In this document: positions 42,110 to 50,643 of the stretch, piece after piece
Position numbering within the stretch: the first letter of the stretch is position 1
How the letters are laid out: the number at the start of each line of letters is the position of its first letter
Assembly: GCF_016756495.1 (NCBI RefSeq)
Contig: NZ_AP023243.1
Coordinates: 4,840,501 to 4,904,500 of the forward strand
From: Mesorhizobium sp. 113-3-3
Lineage (GTDB): Bacteria; Pseudomonadota; Alphaproteobacteria; Rhizobiales; Rhizobiaceae
DNA: 64,000 nt
Reading direction: 5' to 3'
Translations under genes and position numbers: made by a program
The notes under the pieces: model-generated
The model's database searches: none
What the model was told of the DNA's origin: nothing
The model's input: only the letters and a program-made list of their open reading frames with translations

Positions 42110-43270
42110 TCAAATTCCGAGCCGCTGCCTGGCGACGGCCGCATGGAAACTGGCGCCGAAGACCAGCCCGTCATCATTGAAATCATAGCTGGAATTGTGC
42201 AGCGGCGCGGAGGCCTCGCCATTGCCGAGGAAGACGAAGCAGCCCGGCACGTGGTCGAGGAAGCGGGCAAAATCCTCCGACGCCGTCATCGGCTCGCGGG
42301 CGACAGTGATATTGCCGGGCTCGAAAACGTTCCTGGCTGCCGCGAAGGCCGCTTCGACCAGTTCGGCATCGTTGCGCAAAGGCACGAACTCTCTGCTGTA
42401 GGTGACCTCGGCGGCGACGTTGTAGGCGGCAGCGCTACCCTCGGCGATGACGCGCATCTGCCGCTCGATCGCCGCGCTGACCTCGGGGCGGAAGCTGCGC
42501 GCATCGCCAAGGATGCGGGCAAGACCGGGCAGCGCATTGCGCGTGCCGTCGGTGATCAGTTCGGTCACCGAAACCACCGCTATGTCGGCCGGGCTCAGGC
42601 GGCGTGAGACGATAGTCTGCAGATTGGTGACCAGCGCGCAGGCGGCGACCAGCGTTTCGTTGCCCGCATGCGGCCGCGCCGCTTGACCGCCGAGACCCTT
42701 GAGGACGATCTCGAAATTATCCTCGGCCGACATTATGGGGCCGGCGCGGGTCTCGAAGTGGCCAATGGGAAGGCCGGGCATGTTGTGCAGGCCAAATATC
42801 TCGTCGAAGGGGAAGCGCTGCATCAGGCCATCGTCAAGCATGGCCAGCGCGCCCCTGCCCCACTCCTCGGCCGGCTGGAAGATGAAGCGCACGGTGCCGT
42901 CGAAACCACCCTCGGCGGCCAGCAGCTTTGCCGCGCCAAGCAGCATGGCGGTGTGGCCGTCATGGCCGCAGGCGTGCATGATTCCGGGATTGCCGGAGCG
43001 GTAAGGCGCGCTCGATTGCTCCGCTATGCGCAGCGCGTCCATGTCCGCCCGAAGCGCGATCGCCCGATTGCCGGTGCCGCGCTTCAGCGTGCCGACGACG
43101 CCGGTGCCACCGACACCCTCGGCAACATCGTCCAGGCCGAATTCGCGCAGCTTGGCGGCAACGAAGGCAGCGGTGCGTTTCTCCTCGAAGCCGAATTCGG
43201 GGTGCGCGTGCAAGTCGCGCCGCCAAGCAGTCATCTCCCGCTTCAGCGTTTCGGAATCGAGTTCAGCCAT
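42110..43270 (-). CDS. M20-family amidohydrolase
   Basis: Dinuclear-metal peptidase/aminoacylase-like enzyme of 386 residues. Metal and active-site marks: ALRADMDALRI (H/D ligand region), IMHACGHDGHTAMLLGAAKL, FIFQPAEEWGRGALAML (catalytic and bridging Glu), GLHNMPGLPIGHF, and the C-terminal ligand region APLHNSSYDFNDDGL. Typical of hippurate/N-acyl-amino-acid hydrolases. It ends a likely operon with the carbamoylase (4-nt gap) and diaminopropionate ammonia-lyase. Start 43270 chosen by fit to the family; the frame is open 30 codons upstream. Confidence 0.88.
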   Translation of the reverse strand: MAELDSETLKREMTAWRRDLHAHPEFGFEEKRTAAFVAAKLREFGLDDVAEGVGGTGVVGTLKRGTGNRAIALRADMDALRIAEQSSAPYRSGNPGIMHACGHDGHTAMLLGAAKLLAAEGGFDGTVRFIFQPAEEWGRGALAMLDDGLMQRFPFDEIFGLHNMPGLPIGHFETRAGPIMSAEDNFEIVLKGLGGQAARPHAGNETLVAACALVTNLQTIVSRRLSPADIAVVSVTELITDGTRNALPGLARILGDARSFRPEVSAAIERQMRVIAEGSAAAYNVAAEVTYSREFVPLRNDAELVEAAFAAARNVFEPGNITVAREPMTASEDFARFLDHVPGCFVFLGNGEASAPLHNSSYDFNDDGLVFGASFHAAVARQRLGI

Positions 43271-43274
43271 GTCT

Positions 43275-44507
43275 TCAGTCCTCGAGCTCGGCAAGTTCGG
43301 TGACGACATCAAGCAGGATGTTGGCGCCGGCAACAAGCTCGACATCCCCGGTGTGCTCATGCGGGCTGTGACTGATGCCGCCGGCGCTCGGCACGAAGAT
43401 CATCGCCGCCGGCGCGATGCGCGCGATCATCTGCGCGTCGTGGCCGGCGCCCGAGGTCATCCGCCGCGAGGCAAGCCCGCGTTTCCTGGCGGCGGCCTCG
43501 ATCAGCTCGACGACCCGCCCGTCGAAGATGACCGGCTCGAAGCGCGCCAGCCTTTCGACCGTCACGGTGATGCCTTCGGCGGCGAGCTGGTCCAGAAAGA
43601 CAGCCAGCGCCGCCTCTTGGTCCTGCAAGCGCTGCTCGTCGGGATCGCGCAGGTCGACGGTGAAGACGGCGCGCGATGGGATGACGTTGATGGCGTTCGG
43701 CTCAAGGCGCATCGTGCCCACGGTGACAACCGTTGGCGAATTGGCCGCCGTCGCCCGGTCATGCAGGAAGGTGACGACACGTGCCGCGGCATATCCTGCG
43801 TCGCAGCGCATCGACATCGGCGTAGTGCCGGCATGGTTGGCGACGCCGTCGAGGGTGATGCGCTGCCAGGAGATGCCTTGCAGGGTTTCCACCGCGCCGA
43901 TCGGAATGCCTTCGCGCTCCAGAACCGGCCCCTGCTCGATGTGCAGTTCGACATAGATGTGCGGTTTGAGGGAGCCGGGTTCGCGCTCGCCCGCATAGCC
44001 GATGCGAGCGAGTTCCTGCCCGAGCGTGCTGCCGTCCGTGCCGACAGCGGCGAGTGCCGCCTCGACATCGACGCCACCGGCATGGACCAGCGACCCCATC
44101 ATGTCGGGAGAGAAGCGCACGCCTTCTTCATTGGTGAAGGCCGCGACGGCGAGCGGGCGCGACGGCGAGACGCCCGAGGCCTTCAGCGTCTCGATCACTT
44201 CCAGCCCGGCAAGCACGCCGTAGCAGCCGTCATAGATGCCGGCGTCGATGACCGTGTCGATATGCGAACCGATGAGCAGCGGTGCCTCGCCTGCATTGTC
44301 CGTGGTTTGCCAGATACCGAAAATGTTGCCGATGCGGTCGATGACGACATCGAGCCCGGCCTGCCGCAGCCAGCCGACGAAGAGGTCGCGGCCCTGCCTG
44401 TCCGTGTCGGAGGCGGCCAGCCGGGTCAGCCTGCCCTCGCCGTCGCGGCCAACGGCGCCGAGTTCGCGGATGCGGCCAAGCAGGCGCCGTGCATCGATCG
44501 CGATCAT
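43275..44507 (-). CDS. Zn-dependent hydantoinase/carbamoylase (M20 family, HyuC/AllC-like)
   Basis: Amidase of 410 residues that hydrolyses N-carbamoyl amino acids, ureidoglycolate-type or allantoate-like ureides. Marks: LLIGSHIDTVIDAGIYDGCY (first ligands and Asp), AAFTNEEGVRFSPDMMGS (Glu-Glu), HIEQGPVLEREGIPIGAVET, GVANHAGTTPMSMRCDAGYA, and GAGHDAQMIARIAP. The start at 44507 overlaps the upstream ammonia-lyase stop by 4 nt. With the ammonia-lyase and an M20 amidohydrolase this resembles the E. coli ygeX-ygeY region. Confidence 0.9.
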   Translation of the reverse strand: MIAIDARRLLGRIRELGAVGRDGEGRLTRLAASDTDRQGRDLFVGWLRQAGLDVVIDRIGNIFGIWQTTDNAGEAPLLIGSHIDTVIDAGIYDGCYGVLAGLEVIETLKASGVSPSRPLAVAAFTNEEGVRFSPDMMGSLVHAGGVDVEAALAAVGTDGSTLGQELARIGYAGEREPGSLKPHIYVELHIEQGPVLEREGIPIGAVETLQGISWQRITLDGVANHAGTTPMSMRCDAGYAAARVVTFLHDRATAANSPTVVTVGTMRLEPNAINVIPSRAVFTVDLRDPDEQRLQDQEAALAVFLDQLAAEGITVTVERLARFEPVIFDGRVVELIEAAARKRGLASRRMTSGAGHDAQMIARIAPAAMIFVPSAGGISHSPHEHTGDVELVAGANILLDVVTELAELED

Positions 44508-45712
44508 GGTGTCGCCTCGGCGGCGAGTTTGCCGGCCAGCACATCGGCCGAGCTCATGCCGACGAGTTCCGCATAGCGATGCGGGTCCGTGGCGCCTTCG
44601 GTGTTGATCACCAGCACGCGGGATTTGCCGTCGATGGCAAGATCGGCCTTGTTTTCGGCCACCGCCCGGATCAGGCCGGCAAGGCCGACGCCGCCGCTCT
44701 CGCCGGCGATGATCACCGGATCGCGGCCGGCCGGCCGGGCCAGCCGCCGCATCACGGCGATGGCGTCCTCCTCGTCCACGGTCATGAAGGCATCGGCGGC
44801 GCGCGCCAGCACGCGCCAGGCGACCTGCGAGGCTTCGTAGCATTCGAGCATGGCCATGACCGTCGGCTGGTCGTGCGCCACCTTGACCACACGCCCTTCC
44901 ACAGCGGCTGCGACAATGCATGCGGCACGCGCGGGCTCGACGACGATGAAGGTTGGCCTGGCGTCGCCAAGCACGATGGCGAGATGGCCGGCCACCGCGG
45001 CGGCAATGCCGCCGACGCCGGCCTGGACGAAGACGTGGGTCGGCGGTTCGCTGAGCTGACGCAGCGCTTCGCGCACGATCGCCGTATAGCCCTGCATCAC
45101 CAGGCCCGGGATGCGCTCATAACCCGGCCATGACGTATCCGACACCACGGTCCAACCCTTCTCGGCCGCGACCTGCGCAGCTTGCCTGACCGAATCGTCA
45201 TAATTGCCGTCGACGCGAACCATCTCGGCGCCGTAGCGGGCGATTGCCGCGATGCGCTCGGCGCTGACGCCGGCATGGACGAAGATCACGGCCTTGGCGC
45301 CGGCAAGCTCGGCGCCTTGCGCGACGGAGCGGCCGTGATTGCCGTCGGTGGCGCAGGCAAAGGTCATCTTTGCGGCGACCGAGCGGACATCTGGCCGATC
45401 GAGATCCTCGACATCGACGGGGCGGCCAAGGCGCTTGCCTGCCTCTTCCAGGACAAGGCGGAAGACGGCATAGGCGCCGCCCAGCGCCTTGAAGCTGCCG
45501 AGGCCGAGACGAAAGCCCTCATCCTTGACGTGGATGGCGCCAACTCCGAATTCCCTCGCCAGCGCCGACAGCGCGTGCAGCGGCGTCATCGCATGATTGT
45601 CGCGATGGGCAAGGAAGCGTTCGACCGTGTCGGCGCCGGCAATCCCAAGGGTTTCGGCATCGGCCGCATCAAGCGGCTTGCCGTGCAAGGCATTGCGATT
45701 GGGCAGGAACAT
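44504..45712 (-). CDS. Diaminopropionate ammonia-lyase
   Basis: PLP enzyme of 402 residues (YgeX type), converting 2,3-diaminopropionate to pyruvate and two ammonia. PLP lysine K75 in LGLGSFKALGGAYAVFRLVL; substrate loop FACATDGNHGRSVAQGAEL; phosphate-binding glycines in QAGVGGIAAAVAGHLAIVLG and AGESGGVGLAGLI. It is the first gene of the catabolic operon and is divergent from an Lrp-type regulator. Confidence 0.92.
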   Translation of the reverse strand: MFLPNRNALHGKPLDAADAETLGIAGADTVERFLAHRDNHAMTPLHALSALAREFGVGAIHVKDEGFRLGLGSFKALGGAYAVFRLVLEEAGKRLGRPVDVEDLDRPDVRSVAAKMTFACATDGNHGRSVAQGAELAGAKAVIFVHAGVSAERIAAIARYGAEMVRVDGNYDDSVRQAAQVAAEKGWTVVSDTSWPGYERIPGLVMQGYTAIVREALRQLSEPPTHVFVQAGVGGIAAAVAGHLAIVLGDARPTFIVVEPARAACIVAAAVEGRVVKVAHDQPTVMAMLECYEASQVAWRVLARAADAFMTVDEEDAIAVMRRLARPAGRDPVIIAGESGGVGLAGLIRAVAENKADLAIDGKSRVLVINTEGATDPHRYAELVGMSSADVLAGKLAAEATP

Positions 45713-45786
45713 TCGTGGCCCCCTTGGCAGTCAGCGAGACCATATTGCAGGACAGACGCAAAGAGCGCTGTAATTGGCCCTGCGAA

Positions 45787-46296
45787 ATGCAAGTTTGTTT
45801 CTCCGGGATATCGCCATTGCCTCCATCATCGGCTCCGCTCGACAGTTTCGATCTCGCCATCCTTGCCATACTGCAGCGCGACAACACGACGCCGCAGCGG
45901 CTGATCGGCGAGGCGGTGAACCTCTCGGCGCCGGCGGTGCAGCGCCGCATCAAGCGCATGGAGCAGACCGGCGTCATCGCCAGCAATGTCGCGATCGTCG
46001 AACCCGCGGCGGTCGGCCAGCCCATCACCATCTTCGTCGAGGTGGAGCTGGAGAGCGAACGCACCGAGCTGATCGACGCGGCCAAGCGGCAGTTCTCGCA
46101 AACGCCTGAAGTACAGCAATGCTATTACGTCACCGGCGAGGCCGACTTCATCCTCGTCATCACCGTGGCCGACATGGGCGCCTACGAGGCGCTGACGCGA
46201 AAACTGTTCTTCGGCAGCAACAATGTGAGGAAATTCCGCACCTTCGTCGCCATGGACCGCGTCAAGGTCGGGCTGACGGTGCCGTTGCCGGATTGA
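45787..46296 (+). CDS. Lrp/AsnC-family transcriptional regulator
   Basis: Regulator of 169 residues. HTH LDSFDLAILAILQRDNTTPQ, LIGEAVNLSAPAVQRRIKRM and EQTGVIASNVAIVEPAAVGQ; RAM domain with ITIFVEVELESERTELIDAA, QQCYYVTGEADFILVITVAD. It reads away from the ammonia-lyase operon (74-nt gap) and very probably controls it in response to an amino acid. The ATG at 45787 is used; the true start could be slightly later, as the first residues before LDSFD are not conserved. Confidence 0.9.
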   Translation: MQVCFSGISPLPPSSAPLDSFDLAILAILQRDNTTPQRLIGEAVNLSAPAVQRRIKRMEQTGVIASNVAIVEPAAVGQPITIFVEVELESERTELIDAAKRQFSQTPEVQQCYYVTGEADFILVITVADMGAYEALTRKLFFGSNNVRKFRTFVAMDRVKVGLTVPLPD

Positions 46297-46376
46297 GGCT
46301 TGCCGGCAGGCAGGCTCTAGCCCGTCAAGCCATGCTTTTGACATCCTCAGCACGCGAATTGAGTTGGGAGGCGCAT

Positions 46377-47519
46377 TTGGATGATATCATTCCAGTAGCG
46401 ATCATCGGTGCCGGGCCGGCGGGCCTGGCCGTCGCCGCATGCCTGCGGCAGGCCGGCGTCGATTTCATCCTCATCGAAAAAGAGCAGCAGGCCGCGCCCG
46501 CCTGGCGGCGCCATTACGAGCGCGTCCACTTGCATACGACTAAGCGCTATTCGTCGCTGCCCTTCGTGCCCTTTCCCAAACACTATCCGCGTTATGTGCC
46601 GCGCGCGCTCTTCGTCGACTATCTCGATGCCTATGCGCAACGATTCGACCTCAAGCCTCGCTTCGGAGAAACGATCAACGCGGTCAGCCGGGAGGGTCGT
46701 GGCTGGCGTGTGGACGCGAGCTCCGGGTCGTTGCGCGCCAAGCATGTGGTGATCGCCTCAGGCTACAATGCCGAGCCCTTGCGGCCCGGATTTGCCGGCA
46801 TCGACACCTTCACCGGCAAGACGCTGCACAGCGCCGACTATCGCAATGCCACGCCTTTCGCCGGTCAGTCGGTGCTGGTCGTCGGCATGGGCAACACCGG
46901 CGCGGAAATTGCGCTCGATCTGGCCGAAAACGGCGCGCAGCCAACCATTTCCGTGCGCGGCGGCGTTCATATCGTGCCGCGCGAAATGTTCGGCGTGCCC
47001 ATCCAGATGGTCGGCATGGCGGCGCGCCTCGGTCCGCAACGCCTCAACGATCTGCTTTTCCCGGTCATTCTCGACCTGGTGCTGGGCCGGTTGGAAAAAT
47101 ACGGGCTCAGACGGCCGGGACAGGGGCTGCTGGAACAGATTGCAATTGCATCGCGCATTCCGGTGATCGACGTCGGCACCATCGGCAAGATCCGTGAAGG
47201 CGCGATCAAAGTCGCGCCTGATATCTCCGAGATCTCCGAGAGCGGCGCCCGTTTTGCCGACGGCAAGCACGTCGAGTTCGACGCGATCATCTTCGCCACC
47301 GGCTACCGGCCGGGCTATGCCAAATTTCTTGAGCCCGGCATCCAGCCGGACCGCAGCGGCGTTACCCCCAAAGCTTCGGATCTCGGCCTCTACCTCATCG
47401 GCTTCCACAATGCGGTCACCGGATTGCTGCGCGAAATCGGCATCGAGGCCCAGGCAATCGCCGATGACATCTGTCACCGGCTGAACCGGAAAAACGCGGC
47501 CGAAATCCTGCCGGTTTGA
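46377..47519 (+). CDS. FAD/NAD(P)-dependent monooxygenase-like flavoprotein
   Basis: Class B flavin monooxygenase/ThrR-like oxidoreductase of 380 residues. FAD Rossmann motif VAIIGAGPAGLAVAACLRQA right at the N-terminus; NADPH motif VLVVGMGNTGAEIALDLAEN; C-terminal ATG motif IIFATGYRPGYAKFLEPG. The TTG at 46377 is preferred since GGGAGG lies 5 nt upstream and the FAD motif then begins at residue 6; the ATG at 46332 lacks a ribosome site. The exact substrate is unknown. It follows the Lrp gene by 80 nt and could be part of the amine/amino-acid breakdown region. Confidence 0.86.
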   Translation: MDDIIPVAIIGAGPAGLAVAACLRQAGVDFILIEKEQQAAPAWRRHYERVHLHTTKRYSSLPFVPFPKHYPRYVPRALFVDYLDAYAQRFDLKPRFGETINAVSREGRGWRVDASSGSLRAKHVVIASGYNAEPLRPGFAGIDTFTGKTLHSADYRNATPFAGQSVLVVGMGNTGAEIALDLAENGAQPTISVRGGVHIVPREMFGVPIQMVGMAARLGPQRLNDLLFPVILDLVLGRLEKYGLRRPGQGLLEQIAIASRIPVIDVGTIGKIREGAIKVAPDISEISESGARFADGKHVEFDAIIFATGYRPGYAKFLEPGIQPDRSGVTPKASDLGLYLIGFHNAVTGLLREIGIEAQAIADDICHRLNRKNAAEILPV

Positions 47520-47533
47520 TCTGCGACCTGCCT

Positions 47534-48343
47534 TTATCCCAGTGCGGTCTTCAGCATCATGCCGGCGATCTCCTTCGTCAGCTTGGCGGCGACGAGGGCC
47601 GTCATGTTGGAGAGATCCTGTCGCGGATTGTACTCGACGATATCGGCGGCGACGATCGGTTGGTCGATGCCTTGAATGAGGCTGATGACCTGCCGGGTCG
47701 ACAGCCCGCCCGGTTCGCGGTGAGAGACGCCGGGTGCAAAGGCGGGGTCGAGCCCGTCGAGATCCATCGAGATATAGACTGGTGTCGTGAGGTCGAGCCG
47801 CAGACCCTCGCTGACATGACGCGCCTCGACCACCTCGATGCCGAAGCGCCTGATCTGGTCGCGAAGGTCGTCGTTGAGGGTGCGCAGGCCAATCTGGATC
47901 AACCGGTCGGCCAACCGCTCCTCCATGATGCGGGCGAAGGACGAGGTGTGCGAGCGCAAATTGCCCTGATAGGCAGGATAGATATCGGGGTGTGCATCGA
48001 TTTGGACGATCGTCAGGCTGGGGTGGCGCCGCCGCACGGCACGCAGGACCGGCCAGGCAATGGCATGATCGCCACCCAGGCTGATCAGCGGATGGCCGGC
48101 ATTCAGCGCGCGGCCGACCTCGCTTTCGATCCGTTCCCAGGGATCACCCGCCCTCGCAAAGTCGATGTCGCCATGGTCGAGGAAGCGATCCGCCAGATCG
48201 AAGCCGGTTTCGCTCCACGAGCTGTGGGCATCGGAATGCAGCTCGCGCCGGATCAGCGCCGGCGCCTCGGCCGGGCCGCGCAGATAGGACGAGTTCTCGT
48301 CGTGCGGTATTCCCAGAAGCGAGATCGCGCCTGCCATCGACAT
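47534..48343 (-). CDS. Arginase/agmatinase-family enzyme
   Basis: Ureohydrolase-fold protein of 269 residues with two-Mn ligands in SLGGDHAIAWP, VQIDAHPDIYP and ISMDLDGLDPAFAPG, followed by EPGGLSTRQV. Substrate could be agmatine, arginine or another guanidino compound such as guanidinobutyrate or formiminoglutamate. It converges with the flavoprotein gene (14 nt). Linked here to other nitrogen-releasing enzymes. Confidence 0.9.
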   Translation of the reverse strand: MSMAGAISLLGIPHDENSSYLRGPAEAPALIRRELHSDAHSSWSETGFDLADRFLDHGDIDFARAGDPWERIESEVGRALNAGHPLISLGGDHAIAWPVLRAVRRRHPSLTIVQIDAHPDIYPAYQGNLRSHTSSFARIMEERLADRLIQIGLRTLNDDLRDQIRRFGIEVVEARHVSEGLRLDLTTPVYISMDLDGLDPAFAPGVSHREPGGLSTRQVISLIQGIDQPIVAADIVEYNPRQDLSNMTALVAAKLTKEIAGMMLKTALG

Positions 48344-48438
48344 CCTCCCCGATGCGGAGAACGCCCTCTATAACGGCCTGAGTTGGCCGTTGCGATGACA
48401 GCTGTTTGGGCCAGCCACGCCCCAGGAATGGAGATCGT

Positions 48439-50559
48439 CTAGGCCGTCAGCTCGTCCGCCTTGCGCAGCCAGACCTTGTTGTCGTGGAAAGCGGCGCCGC
48501 CATAGGGCGCGGGTGCATCGGCGCCGGTCAGCACGTTGATACCCTCGCCGCGTTCATGCGCGCTGTTTGGCCAGATGCCCTCGGCGATCACCACGCCGCG
48601 CTTGATGCCTTCGAAGAATTTCGCGTGCAGCACCAGGTCGCCGCGCCGGTTGCCGACCTCGACACGGTCGCCGTCGGCAAGCCCGAGGTCGGCTGCATCG
48701 TCGGGATGCAAGAGCAGCGCCGGCCTGCCTTCCTTTTCCTTCGACACCGGCGTCTCGGCAAAGGTCGAATTGAGGAAGTTGCGCGCCGGCGAGGTCGTCA
48801 GCCGGAAGGGATGCGCCTCATCGGCCACCTCGATCAGGTCGACATGGTCGGGAAACTCAGGCAGCCGTTCCACCGGCCCGAACAGGCCCATGCTCTTCGG
48901 CGGCCGGTTGGGAGCCGCCTGGCCGGTCCAGTCGGCGCGGAAGCGGAATTTTCCATCCGCGTGGCCAAACCCCTTGATGAAATGCGCAGCCTCGAAATCC
49001 GGCTGCAGATCGATCCATTTCTGCTCCTTCAGGCTGTCGAAGCTGCCCAGCCCGCGCTTGCCGAGAATGATGTCGATATGCTGCTGTTCGGTCAGGCCGA
49101 AGCCCGGACGATCGGCCACCCCCAGGCGCTCGGCCAGCTGTTCGATGACGAAATGGTTGGTGCGCGGCCCTTCCGGCGGCTCGATCAGCTTCGGCCCCAG
49201 CGTAATGTGCTGGTTGCCGCCGCCCTTGTAGACGTCGTCATGCTCGAGAAACATCGTCGCCGGCAGCACGACATCGGCAAGCCTGGCCGTGTCGGTCATG
49301 AACTGCTCGTGCACGCAAGTGAACAGGTCCTCGCGCAAAAAACCCTGCTTCACCAGCCGCTGCTCGGGCGCGACGTTCACCGGATTGGTGTTCTGGATCA
49401 GCATCGCCGTCACCGGCGGCCCGCCATAAAGCGCGTCGCTGGCGCCGGTCAGCACCGGGCCGATGCGCGAATGGTCGAGATGGCGGATCGACGGATCGCG
49501 CATCCTGGTGCCTTCCAGCACCTCCTGGTTGAGCTTGAAGATGCCGGAATTCGAATGGAAGGCGCCACCGCCTTCATATTGCCAGCTGCCGGTGACCGCG
49601 GCGATGCAAGAGGCGGCATGCATGTTGACGGCGCCGTTGCGCTGGCGGGCAAAGCCATAGCCGAGGCGGAAATAGGTTTTCCTGGTCGTGCCAATCAATC
49701 GCGCGAAGGCCTCGATTTCGGCGACGCCAAGGCCGGTAATTGCGGCGGCCCATTCCGGTGTACGTGTCTTCAGATGCGCTTCCAGCCCGGCGGGATCGTC
49801 AGTGTATTTCGAGAGATAGGCGCGGTCGGCCATGCCTTCCCTGAACAGCACATGCATGACCGCGCAGGCAAGCGCGCCATCGGTACCGGGCCTCAGCACC
49901 AGGCCCATATCGGCCTGCTTCATCGTCGCGTTTTCATAGACGTCGATGACGACGATCTTGGCGCCGCGTTCCTTGCGCGCCTTGATGGCATGGGTCATGA
50001 CATTGACCTGCGTGACCACGGCATTGGTGCCCCAGATCACCACGCAGTCGGACTTCGCCATTTCGCGCGGGTCGGGTCCACGCAAGGCGCCCGCCCCCAT
50101 CATCCAGCCGGTCCAGGCGAGATTGGTGCAGATCGATCCGAAGAAGCCCGAATATTTCTTGGCATGACGCAGCCGGTCGATGCCGTCCCGCTGCACCAGC
50201 CCCATCGTGCCGGCATAAAAATAGGGCCAGACCGTTTCCGAGCCGTATTTCGCCTCGGCCGCGATGAATTTCTCGGCGACAAGGTCGAGTGCGGCCTCCC
50301 AGCTCGCTTCCTTCCAGACGCCGTCGCCCTTGGCCCCGGCGCGGATCAGCGGCTTCAGCAAACGGTCGGGATGGTGGACGCGGTCGGCGTAGCGCGCAAC
50401 CTTGGCGCAGACGACGCCCGATGTGTAGCTGTTGGACTTGGCGCCGTGGACGCGGCCGATGCGGTTGCCACCGAGCAACTCGACCTCGAGCGCACAGGTC
50501 GACGGGCAATCATGCGGACAGGCCGAGTGGCCGATACGAAGCTTGGCGTGCTGGTTCAT
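48439..50559 (-). CDS. Molybdopterin oxidoreductase (single-subunit, Mo-bis-MGD family)
   Basis: Protein of 706 residues of the DMSO-reductase superfamily. N-terminal 4Fe-4S site: C14, C18, C22 (CPHDCPSTC) and C50 in TSGVVCAKVARY. Molybdopterin-binding segments are WYFYAGTMGL-like (WPYFYAGTMGLVQRDGIDR), VVIWGTNAVVTQVNVMTHAI and the C-terminal molydopterin dinucleotide domain (RVEVGNRRGDLVLHAKFFEG, GVVIAEGIWPNSAHERGEGI). The active-site residue position is near GFFGSICTNLAWTGWMMGAG. No Fe-S or membrane subunit is nearby. Substrate unknown. moaD/moaE lie 10 kb away. Confidence 0.88.
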   Translation of the reverse strand: MNQHAKLRIGHSACPHDCPSTCALEVELLGGNRIGRVHGAKSNSYTSGVVCAKVARYADRVHHPDRLLKPLIRAGAKGDGVWKEASWEAALDLVAEKFIAAEAKYGSETVWPYFYAGTMGLVQRDGIDRLRHAKKYSGFFGSICTNLAWTGWMMGAGALRGPDPREMAKSDCVVIWGTNAVVTQVNVMTHAIKARKERGAKIVVIDVYENATMKQADMGLVLRPGTDGALACAVMHVLFREGMADRAYLSKYTDDPAGLEAHLKTRTPEWAAAITGLGVAEIEAFARLIGTTRKTYFRLGYGFARQRNGAVNMHAASCIAAVTGSWQYEGGGAFHSNSGIFKLNQEVLEGTRMRDPSIRHLDHSRIGPVLTGASDALYGGPPVTAMLIQNTNPVNVAPEQRLVKQGFLREDLFTCVHEQFMTDTARLADVVLPATMFLEHDDVYKGGGNQHITLGPKLIEPPEGPRTNHFVIEQLAERLGVADRPGFGLTEQQHIDIILGKRGLGSFDSLKEQKWIDLQPDFEAAHFIKGFGHADGKFRFRADWTGQAAPNRPPKSMGLFGPVERLPEFPDHVDLIEVADEAHPFRLTTSPARNFLNSTFAETPVSKEKEGRPALLLHPDDAADLGLADGDRVEVGNRRGDLVLHAKFFEGIKRGVVIAEGIWPNSAHERGEGINVLTGADAPAPYGGAAFHDNKVWLRKADELTA

Positions 50560-50611
50560 GCGGCATGTCTAGCGGGTTTCAAAGAGCGCGTGTAGGGCCA
50601 GATGATTGACC

Positions 50612-50636
50612 AATCTCCCCCCTCGTGGGGGAGATT
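50612..50636. terminator. Strong hairpin between the ABC-F and molybdopterin oxidoreductase genes
   Basis: AATCTCCCCC and GGGGGAGATT form a perfect 10-bp stem around CTCGT, 7 nt from the ABC-F stop. It resembles rhizobial extragenic palindromes and may work as a terminator for the ABC-F gene (minus strand). Confidence 0.6.
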
Positions 50637-50643
50637 ACGCTCT

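Noticed and set aside
48406..50595. 729-codon plus-strand open frame antisense to the molybdopterin oxidoreductase
   Set aside because: No recognisable motif; mirrors the codon bias of the real minus-strand gene.
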